DNA of 64,000 bases from Archangium gephyra. Lineage in GTDB: Bacteria > Myxococcota > Myxococcia > Myxococcales > Myxococcaceae. The notes below the pieces were generated by a model, which saw only the letters and a list, made by a program, of their open reading frames with translations, did no database searches and was not told the origin of the DNA. A program made the position numbers and the translations under genes. The stretch covers positions 2,550,501 through 2,614,500 of the forward strand of contig NZ_CP011509.1 of NCBI RefSeq assembly GCF_001027285.1, in the 5' to 3' direction. This document shows, piece after piece, positions 17,444 through 25,974 of the stretch. The number at the start of each line of letters is the position of its first letter. Position 1 is the first letter of the stretch.

Positions 17444-18727
17444 ATGAGCCTGTTCAATCGGTGGTTCGGCAAGAGCCCTCCGCCCGCGTCCCCGTCCCGC
17501 CCGGAAGCGGAAGGGGAGCCGCGGCGCGAGGAGCCCGCCCGGACACCTCCGGCCCCCACCCCCGTGCCGCCGGACAGCGCCACCGGGCCGCTGGTCATAC
17601 CGCCAGGCCACAAGCTCATCAGTGTCTCCGTGCCCGAGGACCTGGCCCCGTCGATGAACTTCCTGGAGGGGGGCATCTGCATCGCCAGCCTGGGGCAGGG
17701 CAGCGACGAGCCCGTGGAGGAAGTGGAGACCTTGCTGCGCAAGCACGAGGCCTGGCTGAAGGATCCGCGGCGCATCTCGCTGGTGTCCCAGGAGGAGCAT
17801 CTCCTGCGGCTCTTCGGCCCCAGCCCGTCCACCGTCGTCATCCCCCGCGCCGTGATCTGGGTGTTCTCCCCGCGGGCCCTGTGCGCATTGCTGATGATGC
17901 CGGCGAGCCTGCAAGCACTGCTGCGCCACCTCTACCGGCTGAAGGCCTCCGCACGTCAGACGCTCATCCAGTACATGTTCTTCGAGCCTGACTGCGGACC
18001 GCTCGGGATGGTGATGGCGCGGCTGCTGGTCGGGCTGGGCCTGAGGGACGTCCGGACGCTCGATCCGGATGATCCCGAGCGCCGCGTCCTGTTCGAGGTG
18101 CACCGCCCCGATGGCACGGTGATCGCCGGGCTGAGGGGGTTCCCCCTCAAGCTGGAAGGCGCCGTGGAGGACTTCCTCCTGAGGGTGAATGTGGAGAAGG
18201 ACCAGGCCGAGGCCCGGGGTGATGCGCCGCGGCTGCGGCAGCTCGAACAGCAGGAGCGGGACTACCTGGTCCGGGAGCTCCAGCCCATCCAGCCCCTCCT
18301 GCACAAGCTCCCGCTGGTGCGAGCCCCGCGCCTGTGCCGGCTGCTGCGCACCGCCGCGGATCAGGCGAGCCCCACGGCCCGGCAGGCAGTGGAGCAGGAA
18401 CTGCTGGAGCGCACGCTGCCGCTGCTGTTCCTCATGCATCCGGGTGGCAAGGGAGCGATCACGGCGACCTTCCACGGCGTCGGTTCGGCGCTGCGGGTCT
18501 ACCCGGATTATCTGTCGCTGACGCAGGCCGTGAAGGAGATGGAGCTGCCCGCGGACTCCTATGTGATCTCCGGGATGGCGGCCCGCGACATGTTCGACTG
18601 GATGGCGTCGCAGAACTGCACGGTGGCGCTCAACGTCTATATGACTGCCTACATGCCCACCTACGTGTTCTGGCTCCCGAAGGACTTGCGGCTGCTGGCA
18701 CAGGGGCAGCTCGCCTCGAGAGCCTAG
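17444..18727 (+). CDS. conserved-looking protein of unknown function
   Basis: 427 aa. A Pro-rich linker (residues 12-50) precedes a globular region with repeated alpha/beta character (GHKLISVSVPEDLAPSMNFL, TVVIPRAVIWVFSPRALCAL, MFFEPDCGPLGMVMARLLVG). A central helical segment follows, and the C-terminus contains AARDMFDWMASQNCTVALNV. No signal peptide or recognisable active site is seen. Its 5' end is divergent from the TPR gene 147 nt away. Confidence 0.7.
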   Translation: MSLFNRWFGKSPPPASPSRPEAEGEPRREEPARTPPAPTPVPPDSATGPLVIPPGHKLISVSVPEDLAPSMNFLEGGICIASLGQGSDEPVEEVETLLRKHEAWLKDPRRISLVSQEEHLLRLFGPSPSTVVIPRAVIWVFSPRALCALLMMPASLQALLRHLYRLKASARQTLIQYMFFEPDCGPLGMVMARLLVGLGLRDVRTLDPDDPERRVLFEVHRPDGTVIAGLRGFPLKLEGAVEDFLLRVNVEKDQAEARGDAPRLRQLEQQERDYLVRELQPIQPLLHKLPLVRAPRLCRLLRTAADQASPTARQAVEQELLERTLPLLFLMHPGGKGAITATFHGVGSALRVYPDYLSLTQAVKEMELPADSYVISGMAARDMFDWMASQNCTVALNVYMTAYMPTYVFWLPKDLRLLAQGQLASRA

Positions 18728-18765
18728 GAAACCCTCTCCACTTCGAGTTCCTCGGCCAGCCGTGG

Positions 18766-18915
18766 CTGTGCAGGGGAGAGGCAGGAGCGGAGGAAGGAGA
18801 GGAGGCGGCCAGGAGACTTTGGCGGGGCTGCTGCGCAGGACAAACGCGGTGGACGGGCTTCACCAGCGGCAGGAGTGGAGGCAGGCGGCGGGTGGTGGCG
18901 GGCCGTGAAGCAAGC
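18766..18915 (+). mobile_element. IS91-like relic, repeated at 31423
   Basis: About 145 nt nearly identical to 31423-31570. The plus-strand frame resembles GLLRRT..AVDG....R..GG, a degenerate form of the GLLRRTFAxDVFACPRCGGR segment of IS91-type transposases. No intact frame remains. Confidence 0.5.
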
Positions 18916-18932
18916 CAGAGCCTCTACGCTGT

Positions 18933-19139
18933 GATGACGAGGGTGACGAGTACTGTGGAGATGGCGCCTGCAACGGCAGCGAGTACTGCGACTCGTGCAG
19001 CTACGACCGCGGGGCCTCTTCCTGTTCCGCTTGCGCTTCGGGCTCTACGCCGTGCTCGCCCGACTGGGGGCGCCATTGCCGATTGGGGCGCCCTGGAGAG
19101 CCAGTGGGCCGCGGAGGCCCGGCGAGGCGGGCTCACCCG
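18933..19139 (+). pseudogene. fragment of Cys-rich secreted protein
   Basis: A short open stretch reads DDEGDEYCGDGACNGSEYCD, then SCSYD and two further Cys. The pattern CGDGxCNxxExCxxC is a recurrent module of myxobacterial secreted proteins. It has no start codon or upstream domain and directly follows an IS91-like relic, so it is read as a truncated 3' remnant. Confidence 0.4.
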
Positions 19140-19205
19140 AGCTGAATCCGTTGCACCCCGGAGCCAGTGAGACGTAGCCGGGAGGTTCTCTGGCCGCGCG
19201 TTCCG

Positions 19206-19230
19206 TTCACAATTGCCTGCGTGGAACGTC
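19206..19230 (+). promoter_or_regulatory. ECF-type promoter (15-nt spacer) for 19295 operon
   Basis: TTCACA at 19206 and CGTC at 19227 are separated by 15 nt. This is the same pair of elements as in the regulon promoters, one nt shorter. It lies about 65 nt before the ATG. Confidence 0.45.
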
Positions 19231-19294
19231 TCTAGGGAGACCTGCCTGGCGCCTTCAGCCGGGCACAGTTGCTCGTCCTGAGCGGGAGGGTTTG

Positions 19295-19888
19295 ATGAGG
19301 ATCTTGAATGTTGGTGCGGGTGACCGCCCCCTGTCCAAGCATGACCTGAGCATGGACCAGGGGTTCGTTGTCAATTACGACCCTGGGCTCGAGCTCGCAC
19401 AAATCGAGCAGTATGCCTTCCGGTCACTGAACGCTGGGCGCATCTTCTTCAACTATTTCGAGGACAACGTCTCTCCCCATGACGTCGTCTACTTCGGAAA
19501 CATGCGGGACTTGAAAGCCTACTTTCGCGAGAGTTCCTTCGAGACCATCCTCTCCGTCTCGCCGTATGGCTTCCACGTCATCAATCCAGACACGAACCCC
19601 TTCCTGGGAATGGGCGGGAAGGTGCTCACCCTCGGGAACGCGCGGAATCAGTGGCTCGATGTGCGGTTCACCGATGACGAGGTCCCTGGAATCTTCGCGC
19701 CTGGATTGAGCCGCGATTATTCAAGCTACTCCATCCCTGACAGTCCCGTGGATCCATGCAGGTTCATCTCCGAGAGAATCCAGGCGGAGTACGTCTCCTT
19801 CACGACCGCGCCAGGGCAGGGCCAGAGTGGCATGCTGCAGCGGACGGCGCTGGATGTCGTCAAGGCCTTCACCAAGAACAACCTCTAA
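19295..19888 (+). CDS. unknown protein, possible methyltransferase-like fold
   Basis: 197 aa from ATG 19295, preceded by GGGAGGG. The N-terminus RILNVGAGDRPL followed by an Asp at the end of the next strand (NYDPGLEL) resembles the SAM-binding motif I of class I methyltransferases; a later segment reads ILSVSPYGFHVINP. The C-terminus is less typical and no full catalytic motif is identified. It forms a probable two-gene operon with the DUF1906-like gene 31 nt downstream. The upstream TTCACA/CGTC pair suggests it belongs to the sigma regulon of the R-body region. Confidence 0.65.
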   Translation: MRILNVGAGDRPLSKHDLSMDQGFVVNYDPGLELAQIEQYAFRSLNAGRIFFNYFEDNVSPHDVVYFGNMRDLKAYFRESSFETILSVSPYGFHVINPDTNPFLGMGGKVLTLGNARNQWLDVRFTDDEVPGIFAPGLSRDYSSYSIPDSPVDPCRFISERIQAEYVSFTTAPGQGQSGMLQRTALDVVKAFTKNNL

Positions 19889-19918
19889 CTCCGCCGCACC
19901 TTTCACCAGGAGACACGA

Positions 19919-20611
19919 ATGGGAACACCGGCCAATTTGTTGCTGGGAATCGTCCAGGGTGCGCCGCCGGGCGTCCTCGGGGTGGACTCCGACTCGCCAC
20001 TGAGCTTCGCCACGGCCAAGGCGCTGCACGACCTCGGGTACCGCTTCTGTGCCCGGTACCTTTCGCTGGGCTCGTCCCAGGCTCCCGGAGACCTCTCCTC
20101 CCAGGAAGCCGCCGACATCCTGCGCGCCGGCCTCTCCCTGGTCCCGGTCCAGCATGTCCTCAAGGCAGGCTGGAGCCCGAGCGGTGATCTGGGGACACGG
20201 CATGGGCAGGCGGCGCACGACAACGCGGTGAATCTCGGCATCCCCCCGGGAGTCAACCTCTGGTGCGACCTGGAGGGGTGCGCACACAACACCAGCCACC
20301 AGGCCATCATTGATTATTGCAACGCGTGGTTCGAGGCGGTGGAGGACCAGGACGCGGGCTACATTCCGGGGCTCTACGTCGGGTTCGACGCGTTCCTGTC
20401 CTCGGAAGAGCTCTACGGGGCGCTGCGGTTCCAGCATTACTGGAGTGCCCCCCAGGCAACGCTGGTGGATTCGCGGGGCTATCAGCTGCTTCAGCTGCTC
20501 CCACTGAACCAGCAGCTCGCCGGAGTCTACGTCGACGTGGACGTCACCCAGCAGGACCTCAAGAAGGGCAGCGTGCAGTGGCTGGCGCCCGCGAAGGCTC
20601 CAGTCGTTTGA
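19919..20611 (+). CDS. DUF1906 glycoside hydrolase-like protein
   Basis: 230-aa protein of the Rv2525c/DUF1906 group, which has a TIM-barrel related to GH25 lysozymes. Visible family segments are GVDSDSPLSFATAKALHDLG near the N-terminus, CARYLS, a beta-strand ending in an acidic pair (NLWCDLEG) and YIPGLYVGFDAF. No signal peptide is seen, which is unusual for a wall-acting enzyme and fits a role inside the cell or export by lysis. It is downstream partner of the 19295 gene. Confidence 0.75.
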   Translation: MGTPANLLLGIVQGAPPGVLGVDSDSPLSFATAKALHDLGYRFCARYLSLGSSQAPGDLSSQEAADILRAGLSLVPVQHVLKAGWSPSGDLGTRHGQAAHDNAVNLGIPPGVNLWCDLEGCAHNTSHQAIIDYCNAWFEAVEDQDAGYIPGLYVGFDAFLSSEELYGALRFQHYWSAPQATLVDSRGYQLLQLLPLNQQLAGVYVDVDVTQQDLKKGSVQWLAPAKAPVV

Positions 20612-20685
20612 GTGCTCGCGGTTGGAACGTTTAACGGGCTCGTGCCCGCCGCCCTGGGCAGCAGCGGCGGGCGCGAGGTGCCTGG

Positions 20686-22343
20686 TCAGAAGCCCTGCTC
20701 GGACGTGCCCCTCAAGGTGGCGAGCAGACGCTGACCGTTGGGGCTGCCCCACCCGGTGCAGGCGTCCCAACCCGGGCCCGCCGCGTAGCCACCAATGCGG
20801 CCGAAGGTAGGGTCGTTGGTGCCCACGGTGATGTCATTGCAGCCCACCCTCCCAAGCGAGGCATACAACAGCGGATTGAGGTAGCCGACAGGCCTGCCCA
20901 GCTGCTGGTTGAGCCGGGCGATCAGGCTTGCCCAGAGCGGCGCCGCGGCGCTGGTGCCACCGACGGCGCCTCGCTCTCCCTTGCTCACGACGAGGTAGCC
21001 CGTGTAGGGATCGGCATTGGCGGCCACGTCCGGCACGCCCCGTCCGAGCCTGTGCCCTGGGTTGACCGAGGCGGGGACCTGGGCGTTGCCCTGCCAGGAC
21101 GGCCGCGCGAAGTACGCGCTGATGCCGCCGCCCCCGGCGCCGCCTCCCGGCTGGAGCTGCGAGCCCGTGTTCCACACCTTCTCCTCGGTGATGGCGCCAC
21201 CGTTGGCGAGGAGGGTGGTTCCGCCCACGGCCAGCGCGTAGGGGCTGGAGGCCGGGAAGACGACGTGGGCGTAGCCGTCCTGTTCCTGGGCCTCCGAGCC
21301 GTCATCCCCCGAGGCGACGCAGACCGTGATGCCCAGCGTGGCGGCCTCTTGCAGCAGCTCGTTGACCTCCTCCATGCAGGCGGGTGTCCAGATGGAATCC
21401 ATCTCGCTGAAGCCCCAGCTGATCGACAGGACGGAGGGCTTGTTCTCCGTGTCGTGGATGGCGGCGGCGAGGCTGTCCACCCAACCCTTCTCCGTGAAAT
21501 CGGAGAAGTAGACCGCCTGCCGGGCCAGGGGCACCAGCGCCCCCACCACCTCCATGTCCAGCTCGACCTCTCCCGTACTGGCGCCCTGCGAGCTGCGGGG
21601 GTCCTTGGACCTCGAGGGCGTGTTGCGCACGCCGTCCACCGAGACCGCCACCACCTCGGGCATGGGGAGGCCGAGGTCGCGCGCGCTCTGCTCCACATCT
21701 TCTGGGAAGTACCCCCCCCGAACTCCAGCAGGCCGACACACTGGCCAGCGCCGTCGCCCTCCGGGAAGTTGTAGAGCGTGGCCAGGTCGGGAATGGAGAA
21801 CACCTGGGGCAGCTCCCGCGTGACGAGCGCGTGGCTGGTGCGCAGAGGGCGTGGCCGCGGGTGGTGGCGGATCAACCGGTGGGTATCCAGGCCGAACACT
21901 CCGGTCACCACGCCCTCCAGCTCCGCCGGCAGGGAGAGTGGACCGACGCGGCCCCGGAAGGCGCCGTCCGGGTGCTCGTAGTGCATCAGCCGCGTGGAGA
22001 AGGCGCGGTTGAAGCTCGACACCGTGCCGCCCAGTACCACCGAGCGGCGAGCGAGCTCCTTCCCCTGGACCCGCAGCCCGTGCGCGGCGGCGAAGGCCTC
22101 CACCTGGGACACATCCTCCGGGTGGGCGCCATAGGTCGTCTGGAATTGTTCGTGCCTCAGGTGCTGGCGCTGGTGGATGGGGCGCATCCCCAGGTCATCC
22201 ACCGACGGCAAGGGCCTGCGGCGGCGCAGGCGGACGGTGACCTCCAACCACTCGTTTTCGTGGGCCGCGCGCAGGACACGCGCGCCCGGCACCAGCATTC
22301 GCTCACTTCCAGCAAGGGGGACGGTTCTCTTCGGCTCTGGCAT
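20686..22343 (-). CDS. sedolisin (S53, kumamolisin-like) peptidase with 1-nt frame break
   Basis: Acid serine-carboxyl peptidase. A pro-kumamolisin activation domain (residues 1-180; VTVRLRRRRPLP, HLRHEQFQTTYG) is followed by the catalytic domain. The active-site pair is in GEVELDMEVV (Glu/Asp four apart), an oxyanion Asp is in VASGDDGS, and the Ser is in GGTSAAAPLWASL. The calcium loop DITVGTN and GWDACTGWGSP close the protein. The frame breaks at a G8 run (complement of 21712-21719): with G9 the reading LLEFGGGYFPEDVE is continuous, giving about 552 aa. ATG 22343 follows AGGAG. A regulon promoter lies at 22399-22424. Confidence 0.85.
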
Positions 22344-22398
22344 GGTGGGTACTCCTGTGGGCTCGCCACGAGGCTGTGCGGGGGTGCACATCGATACA

Positions 22399-22424
22399 GA
22401 CGGACTCGCCCCCTGGGTTGTGAA
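22399..22424 (-). promoter_or_regulatory. ECF-type promoter for sedolisin
   Basis: On the minus strand, TTCACA (22424-22419), 16 nt, then CGTC (22402-22399). It lies 56 nt before the ATG. Confidence 0.65.
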
Positions 22425-22446
22425 TCGCTCCCGGCCCACCCCGCCT

Positions 22447-22704
22447 TCATACTCCTGGAACCGACTTGCCGCCCTCCCCCGCGGCCGAGAGGATCATCTT
22501 GACGGCCACCGTGACCGTGGCGGTGCTGATCTGTTGCATGGCCTGCTGTTGGTTGGAGGAGTTCTGCATGGACAGGCCCACGGCCTGTGACAGCAATTGA
22601 TAGACAACGCTCAGTGCCGCGGCTGGCGACTCGGCCACGACCTTGACGTTGGTCTGTGTGACAGCGTCGGTGACCCGGCTGTCGACTCCGAGCGGATTCG
22701 CCAT
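22447..22704 (-). CDS. RebB-family R-body protein
   Basis: 85-aa RebB ('killing trait') family protein, the structural/assembly family of refractile R-bodies. The family signature is VTDAVTQTNVKVVAESPAAA, followed by YQLLSQAVGLSMQNSSNQQQ and a Thr/Ala-rich helix. It is the last gene of a four-gene set (23703, 23149, 22740, 22447) reading minus. It lacks the C-terminal NMSDLPTA segment of its longer paralogues, so it corresponds to a short variant. Confidence 0.85.
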   Translation of the reverse strand: MANPLGVDSRVTDAVTQTNVKVVAESPAAALSVVYQLLSQAVGLSMQNSSNQQQAMQQISTATVTVAVKMILSAAGEGGKSVPGV

Positions 22705-22739
22705 GAGGAAGCTCCTTCATCAAAGGCAAGCGGGAGCTC

Positions 22740-23087
22740 TCACGAAGAGGGGAAGTTCTTGAGGACGGTGGCCGAGGTCTCTCCCACCTGCTGGAAGAGC
22801 GCGGCGGCCTGGGTCATGGCGGTCTGGGCCGCCGCCAGCGCCTTGGTGGCGTTGTCCGTGTTCTGTCCGGCGAGGATCATCCCCAGCGCGACACCATTGG
22901 TGGCGGTGCTGACGGCGGCGACATTGCGCAGGTACTCGACGATGTCCTGGATGGCGATCGCCGTCGATTGGGCGACGTGTTGGTAGGCCATGCCCGAGCC
23001 CGCCGCCCGGGCTCCTTGCAACACGTTCTTGTTGGTCTGGGTGACGGCATCCAGGATCTGCGGGTTGACGGTCGTCAGTGCGGACAT
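22740..23087 (-). CDS. divergent RebB-like protein
   Basis: 115 aa. The N-terminal ILDAVTQTNKNVLQGARAAG retains the RebB core, and YQHVAQSTAIAIQDIVEYLR matches the middle helix. The C-terminal half is distinct (TNGVALGMILAGQNTDNATK, ending QVGETSATVLKNFPSS). The same C-terminal plan (GVALRMMLTG.., YQRLGELSASLL) recurs in the 25098 gene, so these two form a second RebB-like subfamily in the cluster. Confidence 0.75.
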   Translation of the reverse strand: MSALTTVNPQILDAVTQTNKNVLQGARAAGSGMAYQHVAQSTAIAIQDIVEYLRNVAAVSTATNGVALGMILAGQNTDNATKALAAAQTAMTQAAALFQQVGETSATVLKNFPSS

Positions 23088-23148
23088 GAAAGCGTTCCTT
23101 GGCGAGGTCGGTCATGAAGGAAGTGGAGGGGGGGACTCACCGCCAGGC

Positions 23149-23592
23149 CTACGTGGAGGAACCGGAGGCCGTGGAGCCGGTGTTCGTCGTGGAGCCGCCC
23201 GCCGTGGAGCCGGTGTTCGTCGTGGAGCCGGTGTTCGTCGGGGTGCCGCCCGCCGGACCCGAGCTGGCCGCGGGGGTGGGCGTGGGAGGCGGAGGGTAGG
23301 AAGGAATGGAGTACGGGGGGATGACGTAGGGGGGGAGCACGATGGGCGGACTGATGGCGGCCTTCGAGCCCGCGGCGAGGATCTGCTGCACGGCGGCGGT
23401 GGTGGTCGCCGTGCTGACCTGCTGCATGGACTGTTGATGGCCGGCCAGGTTCTGCATCGCCATGCCCACGGATTGAGAGAGGAGTTGGTAGACGATCCCG
23501 AGCGCTGTGGAGGGCGACTCCCCCACCACCCCTACCGCCGTCTGGGTCACCGCGTCGGTGATCTGCGAGTTGACACTGTTCTGCTCTGCCAC
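23149..23592 (-). CDS. RebB-family protein with Pro/Thr/Gly/Ser-repeat tail
   Basis: 147 aa from a GTG at 23592 with GGAGG five nt upstream. Residues 1-85 are RebB-like (SQITDAVTQTAVGVVGESPS, YQLLSQSVGMAMQNLAGHQQ). The tail changes to a Pro/Tyr-rich stretch (PPIVLPPYVIPPYSIPSYPP) and then tandem TNTGST units encoded by a repeated GGAGCCGGTGTTCGTCGT block at about 23170-23245. The tail is unlike other RebB proteins and is suited to mediate polymer contacts or surface exposure (inference). Confidence 0.8.
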   Translation of the reverse strand: MAEQNSVNSQITDAVTQTAVGVVGESPSTALGIVYQLLSQSVGMAMQNLAGHQQSMQQVSTATTTAAVQQILAAGSKAAISPPIVLPPYVIPPYSIPSYPPPPTPTPAASSGPAGGTPTNTGSTTNTGSTAGGSTTNTGSTASGSST

Positions 23593-23702
23593 GAGAAACC
23601 TCCGGCTGTTGCCAGTCACCAGGAATTAGGAGCGGCCTGTTTGCGGCATGGAGGCCCGGCGGGCAACCGCGGAGCCTCCATGCCAGAAGACGGGCGTTCC
23701 GG

Positions 23703-24026
23703 TTAGAACGAGGGCGGCTTGGTCACGGTCAACATCGACGCGAGGGCCGTGGGCAGATCGCTCATGTTCACCTTGGACGTGGCCACGCTGTCCTCCGCCG
23801 TGTCGAGCGTGTAGAGGAGGTTCACACCCTGCACCGTGGCCGCCTGGCTGGACATGTTCATCTGCTGCTGCGCGGCCGCCGCGTTCTGGAACGACAGGCC
23901 CGTGGACTGAGCCATCGTCTGGTAGATGTGGCTGAGCGACATCGCGGGGGAATCCCCCAGCACCTTCACGTTGGCCTGGGTGACGGAGTCGGTGATCTGA
24001 TCATTGACTGCGGTGGGAGTTGCCAT
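23703..24026 (-). CDS. RebB-family R-body protein
   Basis: 107 aa. Starts MATPTAVNDQITDSVTQANV, continues KVLGDSPAMSLSHIYQTMAQ and ends with a conserved SKVNMSDLPTALASML segment. It is closely related to the 24146 and 26137 products. First gene of its transcription unit, with an ECF-type promoter 75-100 nt upstream. RebB family members build or assemble coiled protein ribbons (R-bodies) that unroll and puncture membranes. Confidence 0.88.
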   Translation of the reverse strand: MATPTAVNDQITDSVTQANVKVLGDSPAMSLSHIYQTMAQSTGLSFQNAAAAQQQMNMSSQAATVQGVNLLYTLDTAEDSVATSKVNMSDLPTALASMLTVTKPPSF

Positions 24027-24099
24027 GTCTGTGTGAGTCCTTTCGGTTCAGTGGGCATGCGGCCGGGATGTTGGACGCGTCTTCGCCGGCCACCGTCTA

Positions 24100-24125
24100 G
24101 ACGCGCACCCTCTGGGTTTTGTGAA
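24100..24125 (-). promoter_or_regulatory. ECF-type promoter for rebB set 23703-22447
   Basis: Minus strand: TTCACA (24125-24120), 16 nt, CGTC (24103-24100). A GGCCCGT precedes the -35 element. Confidence 0.65.
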
Positions 24126-24145
24126 ACGGGCCGGGCCGGGAACTG

Positions 24146-24463
24146 CTAGGTCACCTTCCTCACGGTCAGCAGCGAGGCGAGCGCCGTGGGCAGGTCGCTC
24201 ATGTTCACCTTCGAGGTGGCCACGCTGTCGGCCGCGGTGTCCAGGGTGTAGAGGAGGTTCACGCCCTGGACGATGGCGGCCTGGCTCAGCGTGGCCATGC
24301 GCTGCTGGGCTGCCGCCGCGTTCTGGAACGACAGGCCCGTGGACTGGGCCAGCGTCTGGTAGATGTGGCCGAGCGACATCGCCGGGGCGGATCCCAACAC
24401 CTCCACATTGGGCTGCGTGACGGAATCGGTGATCTGATCATTGACTGCGGTTTCGTCTGCCAT
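24146..24463 (-). CDS. RebB-family R-body protein
   Basis: 105 aa, with NDQITDSVTQPNVEVLGSAP, IYQTLAQSTGLSFQNAAAAQ and the shared VATSKVNMSDLPTALASLL ending. It is nearly collinear with the 23703 product (more than 75% identity by eye), so the pair arose by tandem duplication. It has its own ECF-type promoter at 24513-24538 and sits divergent from the sigma gene. Confidence 0.88.
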   Translation of the reverse strand: MADETAVNDQITDSVTQPNVEVLGSAPAMSLGHIYQTLAQSTGLSFQNAAAAQQRMATLSQAAIVQGVNLLYTLDTAADSVATSKVNMSDLPTALASLLTVRKVT

Positions 24464-24512
24464 GGTGTGGCTCTCCTGTGGCTGGCTTCTTGAGAATTGC
24501 CGCCATGGTGAT

Positions 24513-24538
24513 GACGCACGAGGCGCTCCCGTTGTGAA
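24513..24538 (-). promoter_or_regulatory. ECF-type promoter for rebB 24146
   Basis: Minus strand: TTCACA (24538-24533), 16 nt, CGTC (24516-24513), 50 nt before the ATG. Confidence 0.65.
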
Positions 24539-24586
24539 GACGCGCGCCCTCGCGATGACGGCGTGGGCCGGCGGGAGGTGCGCTCA

Positions 24587-24612
24587 TTCACAGACGGCGG
24601 GGTGGTTCCGTT
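24587..24612 (+). promoter_or_regulatory. ECF-type promoter of the sigma gene (autoregulation)
   Basis: Plus strand: TTCACA (24587-24592), 16 nt, CGTT (24609-24612). It matches the regulon promoters except for the last -10 base. The weaker -10 fits an autoregulated sigma gene. Confidence 0.6.
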
Positions 24613-24629
24613 CTACCTGGAGCCTTTTC

Positions 24630-25196
24630 TTGCGACCCGCCTCCGTGAAAATAAAATCAACCCCTGTCTCATTTTGGCAAGTGTGGCAGCGCCACCATGT
24701 GTACCTGCTCGGTCAAAGTCTCCGCTGGATGGGAGGCAACCCCGATGACGCCCAGGACGCGCTGCACATGACGATGCTTCGCGCCCATGCGTACTTCCTG
24801 AAGCAGGACCGCCCACTCGTCAATGCACAGGCCTGGTTGGGACGCATCCTCCACAATATCTGCATGGATCTCCATCGGGAGAGGCAGCGCTTCATCGAGT
24901 CTCCCGTGGAGGAGCAATCAGAGGAGCTGGACGAGCGTGCCGCCGTGCTGGACGAGTGCTCCGCCGAGGAAATCCTGCTCAAGCACGAGCGGGCCAGGGA
25001 GGTCCGGGCCTGTATCGAGAGGCTGAAGCCCCACCTGCGCGAGCCCCTGAAGATGCGCTTCCTGGACGACATGGCCTATCCAGAGATCGCCGATGCGCTA
25101 GGGCTTACGAACAGCAACGTCCGCAAGCGCGTCCAGCTCGCCTACGACGAGCTGCGCGTCTGGCTCGCGCGATTCCACCCATCCCGCCGCACCTGA
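24630..25196 (+). CDS. ECF-like sigma-70 family factor of the R-body cluster
   Basis: About 188 aa. Region 2 is visible in LRWMGGNPDDAQDALHMTML followed by RAHAYF and ARILHNICMDLHRERQRF-like sequence. Region 4 is LKPHLREPLKMRFLDDMAYP followed by EIADALGLTNSNVRKRV, a classic sigma-4 helix-turn-helix. The opening FWQVWQRHH fits the family N-terminus. Start is uncertain: TTG 24630 has GGAG seven nt before it, GTG 24645 is the alternative. Its own promoter and at least eight nearby ones share TTCACA-N16-CGTC/T. No anti-sigma gene is seen. The last 99 nt overlap the convergent RebB-like gene. Confidence 0.85.
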   Translation: MRPASVKIKSTPVSFWQVWQRHHVYLLGQSLRWMGGNPDDAQDALHMTMLRAHAYFLKQDRPLVNAQAWLGRILHNICMDLHRERQRFIESPVEEQSEELDERAAVLDECSAEEILLKHERAREVRACIERLKPHLREPLKMRFLDDMAYPEIADALGLTNSNVRKRVQLAYDELRVWLARFHPSRRT

Positions 25197-25553
25197 CGGC
25201 TCGCCGGCGGGTGGTTGGAGTTGGCTGAGCAGGGAGGCCGAGAGCTCCCCGAGCCGCTGATAGTGCGCGGTGGCCTGGCTCAGGGCCTCCTGCGCCTGCC
25301 GCAGCGCCATGCTCGCACGCTCCGGATCCCTTCCCGTGAGCATCATCCGGAGCGCGACGCCGCTGGCGGCCGTGCTGAGCTCCGCCTGCTTGCGCAACCG
25401 CTCGCCGGACTCCTGGAGCAGCAGCGCGGTGGAGGTGGCCAGCCGCTGACGGATGGGCTCGAGCACCTCCTCCCGCTCCGGCCGGGAAGGAGGCTCCCCA
25501 CTGCCGGTAGCCGGCGCTGGAGCTTGGGAGGGAGGAAGAGTTTCGTCGGACAT
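25098..25553 (-). CDS. divergent RebB-like protein
   Basis: 151 aa with a Pro-rich N-terminus (residues 5-35) and a helical core. GVALRMMLTGRDPERASMAL and YQRLGELSASLLSQL parallel the C-terminal half of the 22740 product. The DAVTQ motif is missing, so it is grouped by that similarity and by operon position after 25633. The C-terminal tail runs into the convergent sigma gene for 99 nt. Confidence 0.6.
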   Translation of the reverse strand: MSDETLPPSQAPAPATGSGEPPSRPEREEVLEPIRQRLATSTALLLQESGERLRKQAELSTAASGVALRMMLTGRDPERASMALRQAQEALSQATAHYQRLGELSASLLSQLQPPAGEPSGAAGWVESREPDAQLVVGELDALADVAVRKP

Positions 25554-25632
25554 GAGGCCTCCTCGCCAGCATGAACGGAGACAAACGGGCCGCCGCGATC
25601 CGCTGGTACCGTGGCGGCCCTCGCCCCTCGTC

Positions 25633-25974
25633 CTACCCCCGCGGCGTCTTCGCCAGACCCATGGCCACCCGGAGGGTGGCGAGCGCGGTCTCCAAGTCCG
25701 GTGTATCACTCATGTTCACCTTGGCCGTCTGCGTGGAGTCCTCCGCCACATCGAGGTTCAGGATGAGGGAGGTTCCCCGCGCCGCGGACACCCCGCTGCT
25801 CAGTGTCACCTGCTGCTGGGCAGCCACCGCGTTCTGAAAGGCCAGCCCCGTCGCATGGGCCATGCTGCTGAAGGTCTGGCCCGTCGCCAGGGACGGCGCG
25901 CTGTCCAGCACCTGGACATTGACCTGGGTGACGGCATCGGTGGCCTGGTTGTTCACGTCGGTTTCTTGAGCCAT
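25633..25974 (-). CDS. RebB-family R-body protein
   Basis: 113 aa. NNQATDAVTQVNVQVLDSAP, MAHATGLAFQNAVAAQQQVT and VNMSDTPDLETALATLRVAM show the complete RebB plan with a slightly extended C-terminus. It has no promoter of its own in the regulon pattern and probably reads through from the 26137 gene. Confidence 0.85.
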   Translation of the reverse strand: MAQETDVNNQATDAVTQVNVQVLDSAPSLATGQTFSSMAHATGLAFQNAVAAQQQVTLSSGVSAARGTSLILNLDVAEDSTQTAKVNMSDTPDLETALATLRVAMGLAKTPRG

